Shown here: one piece after another, positions 36,571 to 48,609 of the stretch
Layout: every line of letters starts with the position of its first letter
Position numbering within the stretch: the stretch's first letter is position 1
NCBI RefSeq assembly: GCF_036850765.1
Contig: NC_089494.1
Span: 56,251,809-56,315,808 of the forward strand
Direction of reading: 5' to 3'
From: Saccopteryx bilineata
Lineage: Eukaryota > Chordata > Mammalia > Chiroptera > Emballonuridae
DNA: 64,000 nt
Notes under the pieces: model-generated
What the model saw: the letters and a program-made list of their open reading frames with translations, nothing else
Told to the model about the DNA's origin: nothing
The model's database searches: none
Made by a program: the position numbers and the translations under genes

Positions 36571-36870
36571 GGTGTTATGGATTAAATTATGCCCCCAAAT
36601 ATAGTGCTTACAAAAATTAGGGGATATTTTATAGCTTCATATTTATTTTGAAATACCCCATAATTTTTGTGAGCAGTGTATATGGGAGTCCTAATCCTAA
36701 GTACTTTAGAATGTGACCTTATTTAGAGATAGATTTTTAACAGAGAAAATTAATTTAAAATTAATTCCTTAGGGTTAGGTTGACCCTAATCCAATGTGAC
36801 AGATGTCCTTATAAAAAGGGGACATTTAGACATAGAGACAGACACAAAGGGGAGATGATGTGAGCAGGTA
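36571..36870 (+). repeat. MLT1-type (ERVL-MaLR) solo LTR, split by a MITE
   Basis: Starts 'tgttatggattaaattatgccccc' and continues after the MITE with 'agtcctaatcctaagtactttagaatgtgacc', 'ccctaatccaatgtgacagatgtccttataaaaaggggac'. These are standard MLT1 LTR landmarks. The 3' end fades beyond about 36860. Non-coding remnant only. Confidence 0.8.
36602..36678. mobile_element. 77-bp palindromic mariner-type MITE
   Basis: Ends are near-perfect inverses (tagtgcttacaaaaattagg / reverse of right end cactgctcacaaaaattatgg). TA flanks at 36600-36601 and 36679-36680. It sits in the MLT1 LTR. A sister copy lies at 56466-56543. Confidence 0.88.
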
Positions 36871-37499
36871 TTTCATGCTAACCTCTATCTCCATTGCACC
36901 TCAAAATCAAGTGCAGATGTGTCTCTCTTACCACAATTAGCAGAACCGCCATCATCTGAGCTTGATGTTTTATCGTTTAAGTTAAATATTATTTTTGCCA
37001 AAGTAGTGCAAAGAGCAGGATCAGAAGTCACCCCTAAGAGAGAATCCTTTCCCATTCTCAGGAAATATGGTCCCAAAAGCCCTAGAACATAAGCAGTCAT
37101 CCCCACGGTAATCCTGGGGCAACTTGATTCTCCCTCATGGGCACAAACACTCCTTGACGACACAGGGGAATAAAATGCTAAGTTAACATTTATTACTCTA
37201 TTTGACGATTTACCTGCTTCTGATCGGAAGGGTGAGGGTGTCAGAGTATCAGGAATTGCTGAACAAAATGCAGGGAAAGCCTCTAAACAGCAAGAACCGC
37301 CCTTACTGCATGAATAGGGTGCAATCCAGAAAGGAAACTTATATCCTCTGTTTCTTGATTGAACTTCGACTCAGGGTCAGTGTCTGAGCAGTGTCCTGGA
37401 AGCACAAACTAGGCAGTTACTGTTCAGCCTAACTTATGTCCGGTAGATAAATGGCAGTAACACCATGGTGATGAATCAGGCCACGGAAGTAGGCTGACT
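36871..37499. other. Unique-looking sequence
   Basis: No gene or repeat recognised. Confidence 0.4.
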
Positions 37500-37650
37500 T
37501 ATTCCAAATCCAGCTGTGACCTAACCTCCTTATTCTTCACCTACATTGTATGTAATAATAATAGTACCTTCCTCATAAATCTGTTAGGAGGATTCAAATG
37601 AGGCAACCTCCTTTGCACAATACCTGGCACAAGGTAACTTTCATTCATCC
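37500..37650 (+). repeat. MIR SINE fragment
   Basis: 'agctgtgacctaacctcctta', 'taataatagtaccttcctcataaatctgttaggaggattcaaatgag', 'aatacctggcacaaggta' follow MIR order. Confidence 0.85.
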
Positions 37651-37948
37651 ACTTTGCCACAGCCTTTCAGTCTGCCTGCACTGTTTTTATGATGCTATAG
37701 AAGGTGCAGAGTTACCTATAAAGCTTACAGTTAGGGGTGAGAATTTGTTGGTGGGGTTGTGGTGGGGCTATGTCACTCTTTTTCCATGACATCCTTCCCT
37801 TCCACGGTGTCGCTGGATGCCTCAGGAGAAGACAAGGAGCAAAAGAAGCAAAAGAAGACTACCTTTCTCTTTTCTGACCATTTCTCAATTACGGATTTAT
37901 TTAAGGTAAGAAGCCCCTTCACTGGTATAAATCCTCCCTAGCTTGTTA
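37651..37948. other. Non-coding, nothing recognised
   Basis: No repeat or gene recognised. Confidence 0.4.
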
Positions 37949-37949
37949 G

Positions 37950-38138
37950 ATTGGTGTTCTCAAAGTGTGATTGCAGAACAGAAGCTTCTCACCACCTGGG
38001 AACCTGCTGGAAATGTAAGTGCTTGGGTTCCACCCCAGGCCTGCTGAATCAGAGACTCTGGGGATCAAGCCCGGCAATCTGCATTTTAAAATACCTTGTC
38101 AGGTGATTCCAATGCAAGCTAAAATTCGAGAACCACTG
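37950..38138 (+). repeat. MER5A-type hAT-Charlie element
   Basis: 'ggtgttctcaaagtgtgattgcag … acctgggaacctgctggaaatg … ctgaatcagagactctggggatcaagcccggcaatctgc … aggtgattccaatgcaagctaaaattcgagaaccactg' matches MER5A end to end. Flanks tgttagat/ggttagat look like an 8-bp TSD with one mismatch. Confidence 0.92.
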
Positions 38139-38639
38139 GGTTAGATTATCAGTCACTTATCCACTATTTGCTTTAAATTTTAAAAATTCAGATCTACCTC
38201 AGAGAATGAGAAGGTGAATGGGATAAGGAATGATGGGGAAATTTTACAGCAGTAGGCACCCAGGATGAAGAATAGGTCTCAGCCTTTGGTAGTAGAGGGC
38301 AGGATGAGGGTCACTAGTCACCAGACATAGAGAACGGAGGTGGTCAGTATTTTTATCTGGACTTGGAAGTTGTATATGGGTCGTGGAAAAGAACCTCTAC
38401 TCAGTCATGTGGTATCCTGGTGAGACAACACCTACGCTGGGCTGTCTGAACTTGCTGGGGAGGCTCCAGGTTGACCTAAAGCAGAGTGCATTAGAAGGAG
38501 AACTTAGGTGACCTCTGAATTCCAGCAGCTGTCTCCACACATTTTTACAAGTGTGTTTGGGCAGCTATGTTTTTCCTCTGCCTCTGTTCCCACAGGACAA
38601 GGAAGACTCTTCCTGTTTCAGATACTTTCTACTTTGGCA
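38139..38639. other. Unique-looking sequence
   Basis: No repeat or gene recognised. Confidence 0.4.
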
Positions 38640-38905
38640 AAGCGATCTTCTCCCCTTTTCTCCAATCATATTTCACTCCGATAATAATAATCTGTTTATA
38701 GGTTATTCCTACATGCATTTGCTTTGATGTGCCCTTTGCCTGGAATGTTGTTTTTCCTTGAATAACTTGACACTTATCTTCGCATATTCACCTGATCTCT
38801 TCAAAATTGCCTTCCCTGATCTCTGTAAAGTTAGTCATTCCTTTCCCTGTGCCACACCTGCTTATGTGTAGCTCTATCATTGTTCTTAGCACACCGTATT
38901 GTCAT
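38640..38905. repeat. L2-like LINE fragment
   Basis: 'tttgcctggaatgttgtttttcc', 'cttcaaaattgccttccctgatctctgtaaagtta' and 'atcattgttcttagcac' follow the L2 3' segment. Confidence 0.75.
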
Positions 38906-39531
38906 GAATTTATTTAGATATCTATGTTCTCTTGATACTTATCTTACAAAAAGAGATTAAGATTTAATATCTTTAAAAGATGTTTGATAATTTTTAAAAA
39001 ACCAAATCCTGAAGTTTTTGCTCATTATCATCTTTGATAATACTACTAGAAAACTGGGCATTTTAGGTGATTATATTTATTATGACTTTTTAATTGAAAA
39101 TTTTATTGAGACAGAGATTGACATGCGGTTGGACAAAGTAACACAGACAACTCTATTGAACACCTTGTCCAGCTCCCACTGATAGCAACATTCTGTAAAA
39201 CTACAGAAAAATATCACAGTTAGGATGTTGACATGAACGCAATCTACAAACTTATTCAGTTTCTCCAGTTTTGCTTGCTTTGAGTTTACTTTTTCTTTTT
39301 TCTAGCTTCTTAAAGCGGGGACTTAATTATTGGAGACCTTTTCTCATTTTTAATGTAAGCGCTTAGTGCTATAAATTTCTCCCTTGGCACTATTTTAGTT
39401 CCTCCATATTTTGATATGTTGTTTTCCATTTTCATTCAGTTCTTATTTCTTTGGAGCTTTATCCTTTGATTCATGGATTGTTTAAGAAATATGTTGTTTA
39501 ATTTTTCTGTTGGTTTTCTATTATGATTTCT

Positions 39532-39929
39532 TTTCTTTCTTTCTTTTTTTTTTTTTTTGAAGCTGGAAATGGGGAGAGACAGTCAGACAGACTCCCGCAT
39601 GCGCCCGACCGGGATCCACCCGGCATGCCCACCAGGGGCGACGCTCTGCCCACCAGGGGGTGATGCTCTGCCCCTCCAGGGCGTCGCTCTGCCGTGACCA
39701 GAGCCACTCTAGCGCCTGGGGCAGAGGCCAAGGAGCCATCCCCAGCGCCCGGGCCATCCTTGCTCCAATGGAGCCTCGCTGCGGGAGGGGAAGAGAGAGA
39801 CAGAGAGGAAGGAGGGGGTGGGGGTGGAGAAGCAAATGGACGCTTCTCCTATGTGCCCTGGCCGGGAATCGAACCCGGGTCCCCCGCACGCCAGGCCGAC
39901 GCTCTACCGCTGAGCCAACCGGCCAGGGC
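39532..39929 (-). mobile_element. Long Ves-type SINE, perfect 16-bp TSD
   Basis: TSD ttctattatgatttct at 39516-39531 and 39930-39945. Head at 39856-39929. Core repeats: one with four G, one ending GGGGGTG (39650-39662), so neither exact CTCF core survives. Confidence 0.94.
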
Positions 39930-40422
39930 TTCTATTATGATTTCTAGTTTAATTTTATTACAGTCAGAAAATCAGAGAACGTACAATGTATGATTGCTAT
40001 TATTTTAAGTATGTTAAAGTTTGTCTTATGGCCTAGAATGTGGTCTTTCTTTGTGAATATTACATAGACACTTAAAAAAATATGTGTTCCACTGTTGTTG
40101 GGTGAAGCTACATATAAATTAGTTAGAGATCCCTTAGGTTGATTGTGTTGTTCAGATTTTCTATATCTTTGCTGATTTTCTGTCTAGTAATTCTGTCAGT
40201 TGTGGAGAGGAGAGTGTCAAAGTTTTCAACTATAATTATGGATTTATCTTTCTCCTTTCAGCTCAATCAGTTTTGCTTCCTGTATCTGAGCCTCTGTTGT
40301 TTGGTGTTTAGGATTATTATGTCTTCCCGGTGGGTTGAACCTTTTATCATAATGTAATGCCTCTCATTGTCTCTAGTAATTTTCTTTGCTCTGAAGTTTA
40401 CCTTATCTGATATTAATGTATA

Positions 40423-40760
40423 TGCAGTGGTCCTCGGGTTATGACACAGTCTGTTACTACAACAGTGATGTAACACAAATTTTGGTGTAAATTGAAACAC
40501 ACCCTAGCCTAAGTCACTTACCTATCCTAACACAGTTGTAAAATCATAATCTAGAACATAAAAACACAACTAAGCCACAGAATAAGGAAAAGGACATAAA
40601 TATACTGTACTATACTCTATTGTAATAACAGAAAAAAAAATGACAAAGAATGAGTAAGCTGAAACACTCACGTCTCAATTTTTTAAAGTTTTTATGGGAG
40701 TGAACATTATAAACTCAAAATGCTGTATGCCAAGAACTGTCATAACCTGAGGACCCCTTG
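40423..40760. mobile_element. TA-flanked TIR element (MITE-like)
   Basis: Inverted ends: left tgcagtggtcctcgggttat, right reversed caaggggtcctcaggttatg. TA at 40421-40422 and 40761-40762. 338 bp, non-coding. It splits the antisense L1. Confidence 0.75.
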
Positions 40761-40767
40761 TACTCTT

Positions 40768-41139
40768 TTTTTTTTTTTTTTTTGTATTTTTCTGAAGTTG
40801 GAAATGGGGAGGCAGTCAGACTCCCACATGCGCCTGACCGGGATCCACCCGCATGCCCACCAGGGGGCGATGCTCTGCCCATCTGGGGCATTGCTCTGTT
40901 GCAACCAGGGCCATTCTAGCACCTGAGGCAGAGGCCATGAAGCCATCCTCAGCGCCCAGGCCAACTTTGCTCCAATGGAGCCTTGGCTGCGGGAGGGGAA
41001 GAGAGAGACAGAGAGGAAGGAGAGGGGGAGGAGTGGAGAAGCAGATGGGCACTTCTCCTCTGTGCCCTGTCCGGGAATCGAACCCAGGACTCCTGCAAGC
41101 CAGGCTGACGCTCTACCACTGAGCCAACCAGCCAGGGCC
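40768..41139 (-). mobile_element. Long Ves-type SINE, 9-bp TSD
   Basis: T-run at left, head at right. TSD tgtactctt at 40759-40767 and 41140-41148: it inserted at the very end of the preceding TIR element. One intact CTCF-like core at 40857-40869; the second core is missing. Confidence 0.92.
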
Positions 41140-41178
41140 TGTACTCTTGACTTTAAGAAATAATTACTGTTTACACCA

Positions 41179-41559
41179 GCCTGACTGGTGGTAGCACAGT
41201 GGATAGAATGTGGGCCTGGGATGCTGAGGTCTCAGGTTCAAAACCCTGAGGTCATCAGTTTAAGTGTGGGCTCATCTGGCTTGAGCACAGGCTTACCAGC
41301 TTGAGCACAGGGTCATTGGCTTGAGTATGGGACCATCAAAATGATCCCATGGTTACTAACTTGATCCCAAAGGTCTCTGGTTTGAGCTCAAGGTTGCTGA
41401 TTTGAGCAAGAAGTCACTGGCTCAGCTTGAGCCCTTGGGTCAGGCACAATATGAGAAGCAATTAATGAACAACTGAAGTGATGCAACTACGAGTTGATGC
41501 TTCTCATCTCTCTCCCATCCTGTTTGTCTTTCTCTTGCAAAATAATAACAATAAAATAA
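41179..41559 (+). mobile_element. SINE with repeated 'GGCTTGAGCACAGG' body
   Basis: Forward: head 'gcctgactggtggtagcacagtggatagaatg', B-box-like 'ggttcaaaacc', long body of 'cttgagcacagg(g/c)' near-repeats, tail with CT then A-rich. TSD aattactgtttaca / aattactggtttac, one indel. Confidence 0.88.
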
Positions 41560-42099
41560 AATTACTGGTTTACGACAGCCTTTTCCCCCCATATTTTTAC
41601 TTTCAACCTACTTATGTCATGAATTGTAAAGTGAGTTTTTTGTAGGCAGCATAAAGCTGGGTAATTTTTTAAATCTACGCTGAAAAAATATCTTTGATTG
41701 ATATATTTAGGCTATTTACATTTAAGGTAATTATTAATATGCTAGTGCTTAAGTCTGCCATTTTGTTATTTGTTTTCTATTTGTTTTCTCTGCTTCTCAT
41801 TTGTGTTTCTTTTTTCTTGATACATGAACATCTTTTAGGTTTCATCTTGATTTATTTTTATTCTTTTTGAGTGTACAGTCTTTAGAGTGGATGCTCTGGG
41901 TATCACAATATACTTATGAAAATCTACTGGTATCACCGTTTAGATACTTCAAATGAAATACAAAAATCTTACTTCCACATGGATCCTTTAACTTCTCTTT
42001 TAAATATCATTGTCTTGAGTATCAGGTGGTTATAATGTTTGTTTGAATCATCAAATATGATTTATAAAACTTGTGAGGAAAGGGATAGTGTGAGAATTA

Positions 42100-42493
42100 A
42101 CTTTATTATACGTCAACTTGAGTGGGCCACAGAGTACCCAGATATTTTCTCAAACAGTTTTCTGGATGTTTCTGTCAATTTGAATTTGGATGAGTTTTAT
42201 ATATAAATCTATAGAATAAATAAAGCAGATTGCTCTCCCTAATGTGGACGGGTCTCATCCAGTCAGCTGCAGGTCTGCATAAAACAAAAATAGAATAAGA
42301 AGTAATTCTACCAATCTGACTGCTTGGGACCTGGGACATTAATTTTTTCCTGTCTTCCCTGGGTCTCTAGCCTGTCAGCCTCTGGGCTGGAACTATAGCA
42401 TCAGTTCCCATGAGTCTCTAGCTTTCTGACTGCAGATCTTGGGACTTGTCAGCCTCTTCAGTTTTGAGCCAGTTACTTATAAGAAATATTTTT

Positions 42494-42530
<37 letters not shown>

Positions 42531-42594
42531 AATATATGTCATATATGTCCACATCCTATTGATTGTATTTCTCTGGATAATCCTGACTAATATA
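42100..42594. repeat. Ancient placental interspersed repeat (family not assigned)
   Basis: 'aactttattatacgtcaacttgagtgggccacagagtacccagatattt' through 'tctctggataatcctgactaatatag' is a familiar placental repeat, probably an LTR/MER type. It includes a (TA)n(CA)n run at 42498-42530. Confidence 0.6.
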
Positions 42595-42602
42595 GTTTAA
42601 CA

Positions 42603-42731
42603 CAGAGTTTTTCAACCACTGGTTGGGTCTGTAATCTTCATACACCATCAGGGTGTTTAACTCTTTCGCGACTGGCATGACATATCTGGTAGACTGGCAC
42701 TGGTCCAAAGACCGGTGGTTGAAAAACACTG
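42603..42731. mobile_element. 129-bp non-autonomous hAT element
   Basis: Inverted ends cagagtttttcaaccactgg and (right reversed) cagtgtttttcaaccaccgg. Flanks gtttaaca (42595-42602) and gtttaatg (42732-42739), 6 of 8 matching. No coding capacity. Confidence 0.85.
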
Positions 42732-42739
42732 GTTTAATG

Positions 42740-43650
42740 TATGTGCCAATATTTCTATTTTTCTATTGTTCTTTCTTTTTTCATAAAGCTCAAAAATTTA
42801 TTATTTTATCATTTATTTTCTATTTGAAAAACTTCCTTTAGCCAAAAATAATAATAATGATAACCTTTGAAGTAAACCTACTAGTAATAAATTCTTTTGT
42901 CTTGCACAAACCCCGCCCTACATGGTGACAGAAACTTCCTCTCAGGCAGTTTAGAGTACCTCTTTTCCTGAACTTGCATCTGGATTTGGAACTGGGTGCA
43001 AAGGATAATTTTGGGTTTACATGTGCCATGGCTCACAGAGGACATTTATGAACTGGCTCTCATTTCTGCACATATGCATCTACTAAGAGATTTTCATTTC
43101 TGTTGGTATTTGGTTACTGGTGTCTGCCGGTACTGATGGGTATTCCCTTATTCCCAATTATGGGGGTGCTTCAGGTAGGCCTGCACTACATTCATGGTTG
43201 TTGGAAAGATTCTCTTGGCACTGCTCCAATCCAGGCTCCAGGCAAAGCTGCTCCACTGCTCCTCCCAGAGGCCTCTCCGGTTTGACCCAGTAGCCTCTGT
43301 GCTCACTAAGCCCACAGAAAGTCAGGAGACTGCCTCGGGTCCATCTGCCACTCTTGCTAGGGGTCAGGAACACCAGGGTCTTGCTGTCTTTGTGGATCCT
43401 TTGAGAGATAGAAGCATGCAACTACTTTTCTGAAGCCACCTGTAGTTTCTGTTATCTCCACCCTCCCATTGGGACTGGATGGGGAAAGGAGCAGGGATCC
43501 TTCACATGCAGGCTAAGTTATCTAAGGTCTCTTTGCTTCCCCTCTGATTCTCCTTTCTGTTGCTCAGTGTATTCTTACACTGTTTGGCTGGGGACAGTGC
43601 TGGGAAAGGAATATTGCTGCTGCTCATTGTGACTCCTTCTCTCAGGAATA
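42740..43650. other. Non-coding, nothing confidently recognised
   Basis: Open frames at 43103-43433 on both strands lack motifs. Confidence 0.4.
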
Positions 43651-43651
43651 A

Positions 43652-43852
43652 ATACCATAGTTTTTGCTCCATAAGATGCACCTGACCATAAGACACACCT
43701 AGGGTTTTAAGGAGGAAATAAGGAAAAAAGATATTCTGAACCAAATGGTGTGTTAAAATATTTAATAAAATACCGTATTTTTTGCTCCATAAGACACACA
43801 GGCATTTCCCCCCTCCATTTTGGGGAGAAAAAAAGTGCATCTTATATAAACA
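43652..43852. mobile_element. DNA-transposon-like remnant with a repeated end motif
   Basis: 'taccatagtttttgctccataagatgcac' (from 43652) recurs as 'taccgtattttttgctccataagacacac' (from 43771) in the same orientation, about 120 bp apart, and 'gtgcatcttat' closes the block at about 43836-43846 as an inverse of the start. Looks like a MITE with a nested or duplicated end; superfamily not assigned. Confidence 0.6.
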
Positions 43853-44689
43853 TACACTGAAGGGTTTTAGGTGCGCTCTGAGAAAGCTTCTGGTCTTCCA
43901 GAAGCTGAGATCTAAAGGTTTTGTAAATACCCTTAATGCTAAGTGTAGTGGGAGAATTGACAGTGGTTACCTGTCAGCCTCTAATTCAGAGAAATATCTC
44001 AAGCCTCAGCCAGCACCCTCTGAAGCCCACTCCCACCCCTGCTAACCCCAACACTATAATATGACCAACAGAAGAGGAGAAGTTGCCTCTGAAATGAATA
44101 GTTCTTGGGAAATATTTCTCTATTATCACATATTTTATCCTGAAATAATACTTCAGTCCTCACATTGTAAATAAGAAAACTGAACTCTGTGTCTGATAAA
44201 TTGCTTGTCTCCTTTAATTTAGCTCTTTTTTTTGTGTGGAGATTTCTCCTGTTCTTTAACTTGGGACATATTTCTTTGTCTCCCTATTTTGGCTGCCTCT
44301 TTGTGTTTCTTTCCATTTATTAGGTAGGTCTTCTCTGACTCCCAATCTTGGTAGTGTGGCCTTATGTAGTGTAGAGAGATTTGGAGACCGTTCCTAATGC
44401 CACATGAAGATGCAATGTCTAAGATCTATATTGCCTCTCATTACCTCTAATGATGTTTTACAATATGTTTTTCACAATGTAAAAGTGAAAAGAATTTGTG
44501 ACTAGTTTCTTATTATCTAATGTTTGTTTTTCCCAGTTGCATACTAGCTAAAGTACACATTTTCTTTCTCACCTTCAATTAATTTTAAAAGAATTTCTAA
44601 TCACACTTAAGGTTAAGCTTTTAAAACTGAACAGAAGTTAGTCAAGCAGAGTGGACAAACTTGATTCTATGAGTCCAAGATTGAGGCTG
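43853..44689. other. Non-coding, nothing recognised
   Basis: No repeat or gene recognised. Confidence 0.4.
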
Positions 44690-45010
44690 GTCTCAGCTAA
44701 GCACTTCTTGTCCTGGACTCACTGAAAGTCTCTCAGGTCCAACACTTTGACTGGGTTGGATGGCCTGAGATGGTCTCACACATACATCTAGAATTGGTTC
44801 TAATTGTAGGCTGGGTCATGCTCGCCAGTAGACTCAGTGTTTGAACTGCTTAGACTAGGTGTTGTTACACAGGGTCAAGGAGCTGCACTGCAAGACAGCA
44901 AGAGCAGGAGCTGCAAGCACTGAATTCTTTTGGTCAGAGCTAGTCACAAAACCAGTCCAAATTCCAGTGGTGGAAAAACAGACTCTGCTTTTTGATGTGA
45001 GAAGTGGTAT
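44690..45010. repeat. Possible ancient interspersed repeat
   Basis: 'ttggtcagagctagtcacaaaaccagtccaaattccagtggtggaaaaacagactctgc' resembles a common placental repeat tail; family not assigned. Confidence 0.45.
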
Positions 45011-45301
45011 CTTTAATTTGACCCTTGGAATTTGAAATAAGCTTGAGTAGACTTTAAGTTGAGGACACTTTGTTGGCAGGGAGAAGATAAGGATGATAGC
45101 ACCAGAGGTTTTTGCAGCAGGAAGTAGAAGTCATGGTTTGACAGGGGAAATGGAGAACAAGGTGGGAAATGGGTTGTCTTTTGGAGCATAGTGTGGAGGG
45201 TTCTTTTCTTTGTTGCCATATTCTGTTTCTCTTTAATGCTTTCAGGATCTTCTGGAATCAGTTGGGATTTTGTCAGCCAGGGAGAGAAACTGGTGCTTTC
45301 T

Positions 45302-45706
45302 TTTTTTTTTTTTTTTTTTTTGCATTTTTCTGAAGCTGGAAACAGGGAGAGACAGTCAGACAGACTCCCGCATGCGCCCGACCGGGATCCACCCGGCACA
45401 CCCACCAGGGGGCGATGCTCTGCCCACCAGGGGGCGATGCTCTGCCCATCCTGGGGGTCGCCATGTTGCGACCAGAGCCACTCTAGCGCCTGGGGCAGAG
45501 GCCACAGAGCCATCCCCAGCGCCCGGGCCATCTTTGCTCCAATGGAGCCTTGGCTGCGGGAGGGGAAGAGAGAGACAGAGAGGAAGCGCGGCGGAGGGGT
45601 GGAGAAGCAAATGGGCGCTTCTCCTGTGTGCCCTGGCCGGGAATCGAACCCGGGTCCTCCGCACGCTAGGCCGACGCTCTACCGCTGAGCCAACCGGCCA
45701 GGGCCA
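45302..45706 (-). mobile_element. Long Ves-type SINE, 17-bp TSD
   Basis: TSD agaaactggtgctttct at 45285-45301 and 45707-45723. T-run at left, head at 45631-45705. Two intact CTCF-like cores at 45402-45414 and 45424-45436. Very similar to the copies at 1358 and 35443, so likely young. Confidence 0.95.
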
Positions 45707-47238
45707 AGAAACTGGTGCTTTCTTAAAAAACCAACACACAACCTCCACCCTCCGGTGGAGAAAGGGTATAGCAGACTAGAGTTGCATGAGGAGAGTCTGG
45801 GTTTTGTGCCTCTGCAGAGAGAGTTGAAGTAACGGTATCAGTATCCCTGTGCTGAGTCATTCTTCCACACCATAGATGCCATCTTTTTTTGGGAGGAGGA
45901 CTCCCCTCCATGCAACATCTGCCTGGAGGAATGCAGTAGCCCCACTGTCTGGATTTCCTGTCACCCCACCTGGTGAAGCGTGCATCCTGCTGAGGAGTCA
46001 GCTGCCTGGGCTGGAATGTAGAGGTCTAGGCAGACTAAAGATGTCAGTTACTGAGTTGTGTGGCTTTGGGATGAGGGCCATCCAAATTTCCAGGGAACCT
46101 GAGATCTTCTGGCCCCAATCTCCAGGCTCCCTGTGCCTTCCCTCTCCACTCAGTCCCAATTCTTGGTGGTTTCTACCTGTTGAGGTATGGGAAGAATCAG
46201 GGACAGACTAAGTTGTGTGGCTCTAGAATGTGGGGCCATTTTTCCCTCATACACCTGGCCAGTGCAGAACCTTTCTTTCATGTGGCCAAATCTTGGTCTG
46301 TTTGGGCCTCATAAATTCTGCTGACTTTACCCTGAGGACATCCTGAGACCCCCACCTCAACGCAAAGGTGTAGAAATACCCAGTGCGTGGCAACCAGACT
46401 TGGTATACGTAGGGACATTTGCTGAGTGGCCTCAGACACAGCACTGGCACCAAGTTTGAACCTGTATCAATCTGGTGAATACCTCTCGCTCCTACTTGGT
46501 GAGTCACTGGGAACCAACTTCCTGCAACTCAAGTACTAGTCAGCAACAGAGACTTGCAGGCAGCTGACAGGGAGAGGTAGATGGAGGAGAATCTCAGGGC
46601 TGCCTAGGGACTTTTGATGACTTTCTCCTAGGCCTGGTGCTGGTAAAAGCCAGCCTTGGTACACAGCTTGGTCCTTCCCGCATACACACGGACCAAGCAG
46701 AGGCAACCACAAACTGTGGATTGCTTTCTAGCTCCAAACAGGTCTCCCAGGGCCAGTCATAAGGAGCATCTGACATTGGCCTGCCCCAGAGTCGCTCCCA
46801 AGAGACCCCAGAACCAACACACCCATTGGCCAGCTTCAGTCAACATCAGAACATGTTACAGTTAGCTTTACAAGTGGCATATCCAAAGGGAGAAGTAGGC
46901 AGGCACCAGACCCTGCTGAGGCAAATTCTACTTAGTGTGGTCAGCACCTGTACAACAGCTTGTACACTGAGGTACAGATTGATCCTCACAGTCAGCCAGC
47001 CAGAGGGTCAACTCCACACACGAATGGGCCAACAGCAATCAAGACTCTTACAACAGGTCTAACCTAACCCACAAAGAGATGTTCCTGGAGCACCCAACTC
47101 ATGTGAACAAGGAGACAGTGTCTTTGGGTCCTGGAGGATGCACACTACATAATGCCACACTACCAAGATTGGGAGTCAGAGAAGATCTACCTAATAAATG
47201 GAAAGAAACACAAAGAGGCAGCCAAAATAGGGAGACAA

Positions 47239-48456
47239 ATATGCCCCAAGTTAAAGAACAGGAGAAATCTCCACAAAAGAGCTAAATTAAAGGAGACAAG
47301 CAATTTATCAGATACAGAGTTCAAAAAATGGTTATAAGGATGCTCAAGGAACTAAGTAAGAATGACAACAACATGAAAAGAATATAAGAACCATTAAAAG
47401 CCCTGGCCGGTAGGCTCAGCAGTAGAGCATTGGCCCTGTGGGTGGAAGTCCCAAGTTCAATGCCTGGCCAGGGCACACAGGAGAAGCGCCCATCTGCTTC
47501 TCCACCCTTCCCCCTCTTCTTTCTCTTTCTTTCTACCTCTCTCTTCCCCTCCTGCAGCCAAGGCTCCATTGGAGCAAGGTTGGCCTGAGCGCCTGGTTGG
47601 AGGATGGCTTCATGGCCTCCACTTCAGGCGCTGGAATGGCTCCAGCTGCAACGGAGCAACACCCCAGATGGGCAGAGCATCACCCCCTGGAGAGCAAGCC
47701 GGGTGGACCCCAGTCGGGCACATGAGGGAGTCTGTCTGACTGCCTCCCCATTTCTAACTTTGAAAAAATACAAAAAAGAAAGAAAGAAAGAAATAAAAGA
47801 ACTAGTCAGAAATAAAGAATATAATATCTCAAATGAACAATACACTGGAGGGAATAAATTGTAGGCTGAATTAGCAGAGGACCGAGTCAGTGATTTGGAA
47901 GACAAAGTAGAAAACAACTCCCAATCAGAGCAGCAAAAAGAAAAAAGAATTTTAAAATGAAATAGTTTAAAAGACCTGTGGTACAACATGACCTGTAACA
48001 ATGTAGGGGCACCAGAAGGAGAAGAGAGAGCACACAAAGGATCAACAACCTATTTGAAGAAATAATAATTAAAAATTTCCCTAACTGGTGAAGAAAATAA
48101 TACACAAGTCCCAAAAGTATAGAGTCCCAAGCAAGTTGAACCCAAGAGGCTCACACCAAGACACATCAAAATTAAAATGGCACAGGTTAAAGACAAAGAG
48201 AGAATCGTGCTGCAAGAGAAAGAGGTAGGTAGCTACAAGGGAGTTTCCATAAGACTGACAGCGGATTTCTCAGCAGAAACATCCCAGGAAATATTCAAAG
48301 TGATGAAAAGTAATGACCTACAACCAAGACTACTTTACCCAGGTAGGCTATCATTTAAAATTAGGGGAAATAAAGAGCTTCCCAGGTAAGAAAAAGCTAA
48401 AGAACTTTGTTACTACTCAAGAAGTAGTACAAGAAATGTTAAAGGGCCTTCTTTAA
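47239..48456 (+). pseudogene. L1 ORF1, broken and split by a SINE
   Basis: N-terminal text near 47239-47337, then a SINE (47400-47795), then decayed coiled-coil text, then the C-terminal domain: IRLTADFSAETSQEIFKVMK and DLQPRLLYPGRLSFKI (48177-48389). A deletion removes several residues after SAET relative to the other L1 here. Confidence 0.85.
47400..47795 (+). mobile_element. Long Ves-type SINE in L1 ORF1
   Basis: Forward: gccctggccggtaggctcagcagtagagcattgg, B box gttcaatgcc, A-rich (gaaa)n tail. More diverged than others; the CTCF-like core is lost ('caccccctggagagc'). Confidence 0.9.
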
Positions 48457-48609
48457 AAACAAAAAGAAGAAGAAGAAGAAAAGAAGAGGAACATAGTTCA
48501 AAGAATAAAATGACAATAAAAGGTACCTGTTATCACTTTAAATATAAATGGCTTAAATGCTCCCATGAAAGGACATAGGGTAGCTGAATAGATAAGAAAA
48601 CAAGATCCA

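Larger units (their letters stand above)
39085..42060 (-). repeat. Old antisense L1, interrupted by three SINEs and a MITE
   Basis: Reverse of L1 sequence: 3' UTR-like 'ttttattgagacagagattgac', then ORF2 antisense text such as 'ccttatctgatattaatgta' and 'atgtgttccactgttgttgggtg', continuing after the insertions to 'agagtggatgctctgggtatcacaatata'. Decayed, no frame. Confidence 0.8.

Noticed and set aside
43103..43433. Overlapping 60-87 codon frames on both strands
   Set aside because: No motif or codon signal; both strands open equally, which is typical of GC-richer non-coding DNA.
45013..45779. Several 130-172 codon frames on both strands
   Set aside because: They overlap the SINE at 45302-45706 and share its translation with frames at 1.4, 10.2, 35.5 and 52.8 kb.
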